Assembly (NCBI GenBank): GCA_046541875.1
Contig: JBKHCL010000010.1
Location: 1-53,723 of the forward strand
Length of the DNA stretch: 53,723 nt
Direction: 5' to 3'
DNA from: CAZFPT01 sp046541875
Lineage (GTDB): Bacteria > Planctomycetota > Phycisphaerae > SM23-33
This document shows positions 32,835-40,560 of this stretch, piece after piece. Both the position numbers and the translations under genes were made by a program. How positions within the stretch are numbered: position 1 is the stretch's first letter; each line of letters opens with the position of its first letter. The notes under the pieces were generated by a model, which made no database searches, was not told where the DNA came from, and saw only the letters and a program-made list of their open reading frames with translations.

Positions 32835-34271
32835 TCAGTCGAAGATTTTGCCCGGGTTCAGCACGCCGTTGGGGTCCATCGCATGCTTGAGTGAGCGGAG
32901 CATATCGAGGTACTCCGGTGAGACAAACATCTCCATGTATTTCTTCCGCTTGTGCCCGATGCCGTGCTCGCCGCTGATGCGGCCGCCCAGCTCAGCGGTG
33001 AGCGTATACAGCTCGCCGAGCACCTTCGGGAACGTCTCGTTCCACTGCTCCATGGACCAGTCCGGGTTCTTCACGATGCGCGTATGCAGGTTGCCGTCCC
33101 CGGCGTGACCATAGGCGGGAACGCGCACGCCGTACTTCTCGGCAAGACGCTCCATGCCTGCTACCAGCTTCGGAATCGCAGCCATGGGCACCACGAGATC
33201 CTCGTTGCCCTGATGGACGGAGATGATCGCAAACGCCTCGGCGATGTTCCGGCGAACCTTCCAGACGCGCTCGGAGGTGGTGGCGTTGTCGGCGACGTAC
33301 ACCTCGATGGCGCCGCCTTCGAGACACTGCTCGCCGATCGTTTCATACTCGCGGATCACCTGCCGCTCGTCGGGGCCGTCGACGGTAATCAGCAGCATCG
33401 CGCCGGCCTGCTGGTAGGGGATGCTCTCGTTGAGATACTCGCACGCCGCCCGCACGCTGGAGCGGTCCATGAACTCGATGGCGGTGGGAATGATCCCGCC
33501 GCGCGTCATGATGCGCGGAACCGCGCCGATGGCCTCCTCTGCCGAGGCGAACAGCACCAGCAGGTCCACATTGGCCTTGGGCAGCGGAAGGAGCTTCAGC
33601 GTGATCTTCGTGAAAATCCCCAGCGTGCCCTCCGAGCCGACCATCAGCCCGATCATGTTGTACCCGGTGACGTCCTTGATGAGCTTGCCGCCCAGCTGCA
33701 CGAGATCGCCGGTGGGCGTGACCACCTCCAGGCCGGTAACGTATCGCCCGGTGACGCCATATTTGACGGCCTTGCCGCCGCCGGCATTCTCCGCGACGTT
33801 GCCGCCGATGTAACACGTCTCCAGGCTCATCGGGTATCCCGCGTAGAAGAGGCCCTTGTCCGCGAGCACTTCGTTGATCTCGGCGGTCACCACGCCGGGC
33901 TCGACGACGACCATCATGTTCTCCTCGTCCACTTCGAGGATGCGGTTCATCCGATCCACCAGCAGAACGATTCCGCCGTGGAGCGGGACCGCGCCCCCCG
34001 AGAGCCCGCTGCCGGCACCTCGCGGCGTGACGGCGATGTGCTCGCGATTGGCCAGCTTCATGATCGCGGCGATCTGCTCAGGCGAGTCCGGACGTACGAC
34101 GGCTTCGGGCATGTGGGCATACTCGGGGTCCGGAATCTCGTCGTGCGAGTAAGGCTCGAGCTTGTCCGGGTCGCCGTGGATCACGTACCGCTCGGAGACG
34201 ATGTCGATCAGTTCGCGGACGATCTCAGCCGTCACCGGGTTGTACTGGTGTTCATGCATCGTCATCTTCAT
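32835..34271 (-). CDS. glcD: FAD-linked 2-hydroxyacid dehydrogenase, GlcD/D-lactate dehydrogenase type
   Basis: 478 aa. An FAD-binding PCMH domain (about 55-235) with VTPRGAGSGLSGGAVP, GYPMSLETCYIGGNVAENAGG and GSEGTLGIFTKITLKLLP, and a C-terminal FAD-oxidase domain ending in GRISGEHGIGHKRKKYM and DPNGVLNPGKIF. It oxidises glycolate, D-lactate or a similar acid. It is last in the order etfB-etfA-small membrane protein-glcD. In Acetobacterium and related anaerobes such a dehydrogenase with EtfAB confurcates electrons from lactate and ferredoxin to NAD. The start overlaps the upstream stop by 20 bases; ATG codons at 34265 and 34259 are alternatives. Confidence 0.9.
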   Translation of the reverse strand: MKMTMHEHQYNPVTAEIVRELIDIVSERYVIHGDPDKLEPYSHDEIPDPEYAHMPEAVVRPDSPEQIAAIMKLANREHIAVTPRGAGSGLSGGAVPLHGGIVLLVDRMNRILEVDEENMMVVVEPGVVTAEINEVLADKGLFYAGYPMSLETCYIGGNVAENAGGGKAVKYGVTGRYVTGLEVVTPTGDLVQLGGKLIKDVTGYNMIGLMVGSEGTLGIFTKITLKLLPLPKANVDLLVLFASAEEAIGAVPRIMTRGGIIPTAIEFMDRSSVRAACEYLNESIPYQQAGAMLLITVDGPDERQVIREYETIGEQCLEGGAIEVYVADNATTSERVWKVRRNIAEAFAIISVHQGNEDLVVPMAAIPKLVAGMERLAEKYGVRVPAYGHAGDGNLHTRIVKNPDWSMEQWNETFPKVLGELYTLTAELGGRISGEHGIGHKRKKYMEMFVSPEYLDMLRSLKHAMDPNGVLNPGKIFD

Positions 34272-34584
34272 CCACGACGCGGACGTTGACTTTCTTTCTG
34301 CCGCTGGGGGTGTATTCGTCGTTTTCGCCCGCAGGTCGGCCGCCGCGGTGCATCTCGGCTACTTCGTTCACGCGGCGCTGGAACTCGTCGAGGCCCTTGC
34401 GGACGCGGCGTTTCACCAGCCACGCCGCCAGCAGGCCCACCGGCAGGGCGACGATGGCGACCACCACCGAGACGATAAAAAACGCCACGCCCAGGATCGC
34501 CCCGAGAACGCCTCCCACGATGCGCTGCAGCAGGCTTGCCTCGCGCCCGGGAAGCTGAAAATGAAATTGCACCTGTCGGCTCAT
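34252..34584 (-). CDS. Small membrane protein inside the etf-glcD operon
   Basis: 110 aa. The N-terminus MSRQVQFHFQLPG is followed by one long or two closely spaced hydrophobic segments (about 20-60, GGVLGAILGVAFFIVSVVVAIVALPVGLLAAWLV), then a basic amphipathic helix (about 61-80, KRRVRKGLDEFQRRVNEV) and a polar, acidic tail. It overlaps etfA by four bases and glcD by 20, so all four genes are translated together. No family recognised. It could tether the otherwise soluble EtfAB-GlcD complex to the membrane; this is inference. Confidence 0.7.
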   Translation of the reverse strand: MSRQVQFHFQLPGREASLLQRIVGGVLGAILGVAFFIVSVVVAIVALPVGLLAAWLVKRRVRKGLDEFQRRVNEVAEMHRGGRPAGENDEYTPSGRKKVNVRVVDEDDDA

Positions 34585-35609
34585 GGTGTGTCCTCGGAGG
34601 GTTGGTCGTCTCGTGCTTTGCGAAGGGCTTCGGTCAGTGCGGGCAGCACCTCGTGCATGTCACCCACGATGCCGAAATCGGCCACCCGGAACAGCTGCGC
34701 TTCGGGATCGTTGTTGATGGCGACGATCGTCTCTGCCGTCTGCATGCCCGCGAGGTGTTGAATGCTGCCGCCGACCCCCGCGCCGATGTAGAGCTTCGGG
34801 GTGACCGTCTTCCCACTCAGCCCGATCTGGTGCGGGTAGCTCAGCCAGCCCCGGTCCACCACGTCGCGCGTCGCTCCCAGGGCGGCGTCGAGCACGTCGG
34901 CGAGCTGCTCGACCACGGGAAGGTTCTCCGCCTTCTTCACCCCGCGTCCGACGGCCACCACGCGATCGGCATCCTGCAGCGGGTGCTGCTCATCGGCGGG
35001 GATGAATTCCACGCGACGCACGCGGGACCCGGGCAACTCGGCCGGGGGTTTCATACGCTCGATGTCGCCGCTTCGTTCGGGCTGGGGCATCGCCGGCTGG
35101 GTGGATCGCGGGCGGACGGTGGCCATCTGGGGGCGGTGGTTCTCGGCCTTGATCGTCGCGAGAATGTTGCCCCCGATGGCGGGGCGGGTCTGCAGCAGGT
35201 GTCCGGTCTCGGGTTCGATATCCAGCACGGTACAGTCGGCCGTCAGTCCGGCGTGGACTTTGATGGCGACGTAGGGCATGAGCGTTCGCCCGGTCGAGGT
35301 CGCGCCGGCCAGCAGAATCTCCGGGCGACGCTGCTGGATGATCGCCGCCAGGCAGGCACCCCAGGGCTCGGGCAGGAAGTGCTCCAGCGACGGATGCTCG
35401 ACCGCGATCACACGATCGGCCCCGCGAGCGATGAGCCCGTTCAGTTCGGCCTCCGCGATGCTCCTGGCGAAAACGACCGCCACCAGCCTGCAGTGGCGCT
35501 TGTCGGCCAATTCTCGCCCGCGCGTGAGCAGCTCATAGCCGATGCGCGTCAGTCGGCCCGCCTCCTGCTCGGCGAAGATCCAGACGTCCTTGTGGTCGGC
35601 GGCGGTCAT
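34581..35609 (-). CDS. etfA: Electron transfer flavoprotein alpha subunit
   Basis: 342 aa. The N-terminal half is the Etf alpha/beta domain (DVWIFAEQEAGRL; ILLAGATSTGRTLMPYVA). The C-terminal FAD-binding domain shows VAVGRGVKKAENLPVVEQLA, SYPHQIGLSGKTVTPKLYIGAG and IVAINNDPEAQLFRVADFGIVGD. It forms a heterodimer with EtfB and passes electrons between the FAD dehydrogenase encoded downstream and pyridine nucleotide or ferredoxin. The four-base overlap with etfB indicates coupled synthesis. No N-terminal ferredoxin domain is present. Confidence 0.93.
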   Translation of the reverse strand: MTAADHKDVWIFAEQEAGRLTRIGYELLTRGRELADKRHCRLVAVVFARSIAEAELNGLIARGADRVIAVEHPSLEHFLPEPWGACLAAIIQQRRPEILLAGATSTGRTLMPYVAIKVHAGLTADCTVLDIEPETGHLLQTRPAIGGNILATIKAENHRPQMATVRPRSTQPAMPQPERSGDIERMKPPAELPGSRVRRVEFIPADEQHPLQDADRVVAVGRGVKKAENLPVVEQLADVLDAALGATRDVVDRGWLSYPHQIGLSGKTVTPKLYIGAGVGGSIQHLAGMQTAETIVAINNDPEAQLFRVADFGIVGDMHEVLPALTEALRKARDDQPSEDTP

Positions 35610-36403
35610 AACAACTGACGCTCCTTGAGGAACGCGACCAGTCGGTCGGCCGACTCACGGATGGAACCATCGTCGCCGGCGAGGTGCGTTTCGCACTGGC
35701 GGGTGACGGTGGGGCGGAAGATTTTCACCACCTGTGTGGGCGAGCCGGACAGGCCCAGTTCCTCGGCGTCCACCCCGAGTTCGTCGGCGCCCCAGGCGGG
35801 CACGTCCACGGCGCGGGAGTGCTGCTTGCCGCGAAGCGTGGGCAGGCGCGGATCGCCGATTTCCTTGATGACCGTCATGACCGCGGGCAGATCGACGTCG
35901 AGCACCTCGTGGCCGGCTTCGACGAGTCGATGCACCCGGGCTGTGCTGCCCGCGACGGCCGAGAATTCGCTGACGTACGACACGATCGGCCAATCGAGAA
36001 ACGCCGCGATCCCCGGGCCCACCTGTCCGGTGTCGCCGTCGGTGGCCCGCTCGCCGCAGAGCACCAGGTCCACCTCGCCCAGTTTGCGAACGACGGCCGC
36101 CAGGGCATAGCTGGTCGCCCACGTGTCGGACCCTGCAAACTCCCGGCCGCTGGCGAGAACGCCGCCATCGCAGCCCATGGAGATCGCCTCGCGCAAGGCC
36201 GATTCCGCGCGGGGCGGCCCCATCGAGATCGCGATAATCTCCCCGCCGTGGGCTTCGCGCAGCCGAAGGGCCGCCTCGATGGCGTAGAGGTCCAGCGGGT
36301 TGACGATGGCGTCCACGCCCTCGCGGATCATGGTGCCCGTCTCGGGGTCCATTTTCACCGCGTTGGTCTCGGGCACCTGCTTGATGGGTACGACGATCCG
36401 CAT
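35606..36403 (-). CDS. etfB: Electron transfer flavoprotein beta subunit, bifurcating-like type
   Basis: 265 aa. It starts MRIVVPIKQVPET, followed by KMDPETGTMIREGVDAIVNPLDLYAIEAAL (about 17-46), which resembles the NADH-binding loop of electron-bifurcating EtfB (G-x-x-x-R-E-G-V-x-x-I-x-N-P-x-D) rather than the mitochondrial type. The central LVLCGERATDGDTGQVGPGIAAFL binds the AMP or FAD moiety. First gene of the operon. The bifurcating assignment is by pattern memory, not by alignment. Confidence 0.92.
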   Translation of the reverse strand: MRIVVPIKQVPETNAVKMDPETGTMIREGVDAIVNPLDLYAIEAALRLREAHGGEIIAISMGPPRAESALREAISMGCDGGVLASGREFAGSDTWATSYALAAVVRKLGEVDLVLCGERATDGDTGQVGPGIAAFLDWPIVSYVSEFSAVAGSTARVHRLVEAGHEVLDVDLPAVMTVIKEIGDPRLPTLRGKQHSRAVDVPAWGADELGVDAEELGLSGSPTQVVKIFRPTVTRQCETHLAGDDGSIRESADRLVAFLKERQLL

Positions 36404-36543
36404 GCCTCTCTCCTGCCCCGACGCCGGGGGCGAACCTCCGTTTCTACCCGCCCGGCAGGGGGGCGGTCAAGACGGTCGATCCTGCACACACGCCCCGTCG
36501 CCGCAGGCGCGGGCGGGCTGCACGGGCAACTCCGTAGAAACAC

Positions 36544-36574
36544 CACGGGCCCGGGGGAATGTCCCGGGCCCGTG
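36544..36574 (-). terminator. Hairpin after the dihydroorotate-dehydrogenase-like gene
   Basis: A perfect 12-bp stem (CACGGGCCCGGG, 36544-36555, with 36563-36574) and a 7-base loop lie about 55 bases past the stop at 36628. On the minus strand it is followed by GTGTTTC, a weak T run. It is probably the transcript end of the upstream gene and it separates it from etfB. Confidence 0.6.
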
Positions 36575-36627
36575 AGCGGGTCAGGTGGAAGCAGCCAACG
36601 TCAGGTTCAGGTACGAATGGTTCGGCG

Positions 36628-37632
36628 TTACTCGCCGGCTCCGACGAGACGGTATTCGGTCAATGCCTTCATGTAATTGGCGCGTTCGAAGGCAATGGGC
36701 TCGGGGCAGTTCTGCTGGCTCATGACGCCGCGCATTTGCTCGATGCTCTCGTAGCCCTTGTCCTTTCCGACGTCGACCAGTTCGCTGAGAACAGTCTTGA
36801 TGTGGTCGACCCCGTTCTTGAGCAGGGCCGATGCCATCATCGTCACGTCCGCGCCGGCGAGGATCATCTTCGCGGCGTCCCGGCCGGTGTGAATGCCCGA
36901 GGTCGCAGCTATCGAGGCCTGGACCTGCCCGTACATGATGGCGATCCATCGCAGGGGAACTCGCCCGTCGTAGCTGTCGCTCAGTTGCAGGCCCGGTTTG
37001 GCGGTGAGGTTCTCGATGTCGATGTCGGGCTGATAGAACCGGTTGAACAGCACCAGCGCGTCGGCCCGGTCGCCGAGAGTCTTGAGCGTGTGGGCGGGCG
37101 CGGAGAAGTAGGGCGAAAGCTTGATGGCCACCGGGATGCTCACGGCGTCTTTGACTGCTTCGAGAACGGCCAGGTAGACCGACTCGACGTCCGGAGCGGT
37201 GAGCTTCGGGTCGGCGGGAATGTAGTAGACGTTCAGCTCGATCCCGTCGGCACCGGCGTCTTCCATCTTCTTGGCGTAGGAGATCCATCCGCCGGCGGAG
37301 ATCCCGTTCAGCGAGGCGATAATGGGCATCTTGACGGCCTTCTTCGCCTCGGCGATATGGTCCACGTAGTCGTCCACGCCCAGGCGGTAGTCCTGCATCG
37401 GCGGGAAGTAGTCCAGCGACTCGGCAAAACGCTCACTGCCGTGGGAGAGGTGGTATTCCATCTCCTCGGCGTCGTGAACGACCTGCTCTTCGAAGATCGA
37501 CCAGAGCACGACGGCTCCGGCACCGCAGTCCTCCATCTGCTTGATCTTGTCGATGTCTTGGCTGAGCGGGCTGGCGGAGGGGACGATGGGGGAATCCAGC
37601 ATGAGTCCCATGTAGGTCGTATCGAGCTTCAT
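36628..37632 (-). CDS. Dihydroorotate dehydrogenase-like FMN protein
   Basis: 334 aa. A TIM barrel of the DHOD_like group: LDTTYMGLMLDSPIVPSASPL at the N-terminus, SLNGISAGGWISYAKKMEDAGADGIELNVYY (about 110-140), VAIKLSPYF, and the FMN-phosphate site SGIHTGRDAAKMILAGADVTMMASALLKNG (about 255-284). Relatives occur in anaerobes, often near pyruvate:ferredoxin oxidoreductases, and are not proven pyrimidine enzymes; no pyr genes are nearby. The start at 37632 is preceded by a GAGG site. Two upstream purine motifs could also serve. Confidence 0.8.
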   Translation of the reverse strand: MKLDTTYMGLMLDSPIVPSASPLSQDIDKIKQMEDCGAGAVVLWSIFEEQVVHDAEEMEYHLSHGSERFAESLDYFPPMQDYRLGVDDYVDHIAEAKKAVKMPIIASLNGISAGGWISYAKKMEDAGADGIELNVYYIPADPKLTAPDVESVYLAVLEAVKDAVSIPVAIKLSPYFSAPAHTLKTLGDRADALVLFNRFYQPDIDIENLTAKPGLQLSDSYDGRVPLRWIAIMYGQVQASIAATSGIHTGRDAAKMILAGADVTMMASALLKNGVDHIKTVLSELVDVGKDKGYESIEQMRGVMSQQNCPEPIAFERANYMKALTEYRLVGAGE

Positions 37633-37903
37633 CCTCGTAATCCTTTCTACAAAAGAGAATAGTCCTTGGTACCTATTCCATCGTATGCACGCGGGGAAGG
37701 GTTCCCTTGCCGGGCCGCGATTTTTTCCCGATCGGGCGGGGGATCCCTCTGTGAATCGAGCATCGGTCGCGAGCCGTAGGGCCCGCAACTCGTTGCGGGC
37801 GAGATGGCTGAACGGGAACAAGCAGGGCGAATCGAAACGAACCACGGACCGCCCTGCCACCCATTCCTGTCGCGCACGCCTGGCAGGATGGTTGCGCCGC
37901 TGC
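37633..37903. other. Intergenic region with one stable hairpin
   Basis: A divergent gap between the DHOD-like gene and the thioredoxin-like lipoprotein gene. GCCCGCAA-CTCG-TTGCGGGC (37781-37800) forms an 8-bp stem with a four-base loop. It has no T run. I see no gene in this stretch. Confidence 0.5.
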
Positions 37904-37938
37904 TTGGGATCGGGACGGGGAAACCGTATACTGTTTCC
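37904..37938 (+). promoter_or_regulatory. Promoter with overlapping inverted repeat
   Basis: TTGGGA (37904-37909) and TATACT (37927-37932) are 17 bases apart. GGAAAC (37919-37924) and GTTTCC (37933-37938) form a perfect inverted repeat that brackets the -10 box, a likely repressor-type operator. The gene starts at 37997. Confidence 0.6.
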
Positions 37939-37996
37939 ACACGCGACAGGCCCGAGGGCGACCGAACCGGGCCGATCCGAGACGAGGTACGACCGC

Positions 37997-39025
37997 ATGA
38001 GACGTTACCGTTTGCTGTTTCCGTTTGTGGCGATGAGCCTGTTGGTTTTCGTTCTTGCATGGACTGTCGGCTGCGACGACGGCCAGGCGCCTTCAGACGA
38101 GCAGGCCGAGACATCAAAGACCAAGACCCCCGGCGGTCCGGGCGGGGAGCTGATGGCTGCCCTGGGCACGCAAGGCCGCGTTACGCTTGTGCAGTTTGCC
38201 TCGATGGGCGACGGCCGGCCGGATGTGAACCTCCAGCGGCTGGACAAGATCGCCCGCAACAAGGCGGTTGCGGGCCTGGCTGTGGGTCGTGTGGAGCTGG
38301 GGCTTTCCAGAATCATCCAGGCAGTGTTCAATCAGAGAGACGTGAAAGTGCCCGTCGTGGGGGAGGACGCCGGCAAGTACGCCAAGGCGTTGGCCGTGAC
38401 CGACCCGCCCGCCTGCGTGCTGCTGGACAAGGGCGGCTACGTGCACTACCGCGGGGCGATGCCCGGCGAACACCTGCTGGCCGGGTGGTTCAGGAAGCTC
38501 CATGATCGCCCCGCCGACGCCGGTCCGCCCGAGACGCTCCTGGACGCCGCCGCTGCCGACAAGACGCTACTGTCGGGCACCGAACTTCCCGAGTTGGAGA
38601 GCGGCCGAAAGGAACGGCTCAAAAGCTTCATCGGCCCCAGCGGACTGGTGGCGATTTTCGTGGACACCAGCTGCGAATTCAGCGGGACGGCGCTGGCGGA
38701 TGTGCAGGGCGTGTCCCGAGAGCTGGAGAGTTTCGACGTGCCGGTTGTCGTCGTGAACATCGGCAACCCGTTGGGAAAGGTCGAGCAGTACTACAGCCTC
38801 GACAACGTGCATCTCCATGTGCCCATCCTGTACGATACGACCAACGCCACGCGCGATCGCTGGAAGATCAAGCGCGTGCCGATGGTGGCGTTCTTCCGCC
38901 CCGACGGGATGATGACCTTTCGTGGGACGGCCAACTGGGACGATCTGGCCAAGGGGATTGCCGTCGACCTCGGCGTGGAGGAGCGTGACATCATCTTCGA
39001 GCAGGACGGCACGAGCTATGGCTGA
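37997..39025 (+). CDS. Lipoprotein with two thioredoxin-like domains
   Basis: 342 aa. The signal peptide ends in TVGC (Cys 26). Residues about 58-165 (VTLVQFASMGDGRPDVNLQRL ... PPACVLLDKGGYVHYRG) look like a thioredoxin fold without its CxxC. Residues about 190-330 form a second one: GPSGLVAIFVDTSCEFSG with a single Cys at the active-site place, IKRVPMVAFFRPDG with the cis-Pro, and MTFRGTANWDDL. With only one active-site Cys, disulfide exchange by the usual route is doubtful; peroxiredoxin-like or binding roles are possible. The ATG has GAGG 9 bases upstream. Confidence 0.75.
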   Translation: MRRYRLLFPFVAMSLLVFVLAWTVGCDDGQAPSDEQAETSKTKTPGGPGGELMAALGTQGRVTLVQFASMGDGRPDVNLQRLDKIARNKAVAGLAVGRVELGLSRIIQAVFNQRDVKVPVVGEDAGKYAKALAVTDPPACVLLDKGGYVHYRGAMPGEHLLAGWFRKLHDRPADAGPPETLLDAAAADKTLLSGTELPELESGRKERLKSFIGPSGLVAIFVDTSCEFSGTALADVQGVSRELESFDVPVVVVNIGNPLGKVEQYYSLDNVHLHVPILYDTTNATRDRWKIKRVPMVAFFRPDGMMTFRGTANWDDLAKGIAVDLGVEERDIIFEQDGTSYG

Positions 39026-39132
39026 GGCGTGTAACACGCCCGCGGCGCCGGTCGGCGTCGCACACCATTTCTGAGAAGCCAGTCATCCAGTCATCGCGCA
39101 TCATCTGGCGTCGTGGGCGGAGGGTGCGTACA

Positions 39133-40560
39133 ATGGCAGCCGTGACGAGCACGGCAGGGGACATCCTGGTGATCGACGACGAACAGTCGATCTGCTACGC
39201 CTTCGAGCGGTTCTTCGCGGCGCGGGGGTGGTCGGTGCGTAGCGCCTCCAGCGCGTCGGCCGGCCTGACCGCCTGGCGCGAGCATCGACCGGACGTGACG
39301 TTTCTGGACGTCCGCCTGCCGGACGCCTCGGGGCTGGACCTGCTGGCGCAGCTTCGCGGGGAAGACCCCGACGCCCGGGTGATCGTGATTACCGCCTACG
39401 GGTCGCTGGAGACGGTCATGCAGGCGGTGAAGACCGGTTCCTTTGACTATCTCGTCAAGCCGTTGGACCTCGACCGGGCCGAAGAACTCGCTCAGCGCGC
39501 GTTGGTCGAATCGACGTTGCCGGCCGAGGCGAACCCAGCCGGGCCTCCCGCCGACGGGGGGCGGCGCATTGTGGGCTCGTCGCGCGAGATGCAGGAGGTG
39601 TACAAGCGCATCGGGCTGGTGGCTGCCGGCGACGCGGGGGTGCTCATCTCCGGCGCGACGGGAACGGGCAAGGAACTGGTCGCCCGGGCGATTCACGAGC
39701 ACAGCCCGCGGCAGGACGGCCCGTTCGTGGCGGTCAATTGCGGTGCGATTCCCGCCAGCCTGGTCGAGAGCGAGCTGTTCGGGCACGTCAAGGGTGCCTT
39801 CACCGGGGCCTCGGCCGACCGGGCCGGGCGGTTCGAAGCTGCCGACGGCGGAACGCTCCTGCTGGATGAGGTGGGTGAACTGCCCGGCGAAGCCCAGGTA
39901 AAGCTGCTGCGCGTGTTGGATTCGCAGGTCATCGAGCGGGTCGGTTCGACCCAGCCGATCCACTTGGACGTGCGGATCCTGGCGGCGACCAACCGCGAGC
40001 TGTCCCGGGAGGTGGCGGAGGGACGATTTCGCGAGGACCTCTACTACCGCCTGGCGGTCATGCACATCCGCCTGCCGGCGCTGCGGGAGCGACGGGAAGA
40101 CATCGTCCCGCTGGCGGAGCATTTCCTCGCCGAGCTGGCGAGTGGTCAGGGTGGCGGGGCGATCCTGAGCCCCGAGGCGAAGCGCGCGCTGGAGCGAGCC
40201 GATTGGCCGGGCAACGTACGGCAGCTGCGCAACGCGATGCATCACGCAGCCGTCGTCAGCGGCGGCGGGCGCATCCTGCCGGAGCACCTGCCGGAGTCGG
40301 TTAGCGGTGGGGGCGGCAAGGATGGCGAGATGGAGCGTCTGATGGGGCGGATCATCGAGCTGGCCGGGGCGGGTGAGGACGGTCTGCACGAGGCCGTCAT
40401 CACGCCGATGGAACGTGTGCTGATTCGCCACGCGTTGGAAGTGTGCGACGGCCAGCAGGGCCGGGCGGCCGATCTGCTGGGGCTGCACCGCAACACCCTG
40501 CGGAAGAAGATCCGCCGACTGGGACTGGGTGACGAGTCAGCCGGCGGAGCGACGGGCTGA
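39133..40560 (+). CDS. NtrC-family sigma-54-dependent response regulator
   Basis: 475 aa. A receiver (about 9-125) with the DDE acidic pair, the phosphoacceptor in VTFLDVRLPDASG and the conserved Lys in DYLVKPLD. An AAA+ domain (about 145-380) with Walker A GATGTGKE, the sigma-54 contact loop GAFTGA, GGTLLLDEVGELP and the R-finger region. A Fis-type helix-turn-helix ends the protein (GRAADLLGLHRNTLRKKIRRLGL). It activates sigma-54 promoters when phosphorylated. The kinase gene on the other strand overlaps its end by 24 bases and is the likely partner. The ATG has GGAGGG 9 bases upstream. Confidence 0.93.
   Translation: MAAVTSTAGDILVIDDEQSICYAFERFFAARGWSVRSASSASAGLTAWREHRPDVTFLDVRLPDASGLDLLAQLRGEDPDARVIVITAYGSLETVMQAVKTGSFDYLVKPLDLDRAEELAQRALVESTLPAEANPAGPPADGGRRIVGSSREMQEVYKRIGLVAAGDAGVLISGATGTGKELVARAIHEHSPRQDGPFVAVNCGAIPASLVESELFGHVKGAFTGASADRAGRFEAADGGTLLLDEVGELPGEAQVKLLRVLDSQVIERVGSTQPIHLDVRILAATNRELSREVAEGRFREDLYYRLAVMHIRLPALRERREDIVPLAEHFLAELASGQGGGAILSPEAKRALERADWPGNVRQLRNAMHHAAVVSGGGRILPEHLPESVSGGGGKDGEMERLMGRIIELAGAGEDGLHEAVITPMERVLIRHALEVCDGQQGRAADLLGLHRNTLRKKIRRLGLGDESAGGATG

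Noticed and set aside
34286..34761. Plus-strand frames in the etf-glcD region
   Set aside because: They are antisense to four overlapping genes with clear Etf and FAD-oxidase motifs.
39026..39132. Sigma-54 promoter near the NtrC-type regulator
   Set aside because: No TGGCAC-N5-TTGC-like element was found here or in the other gaps inspected by eye.
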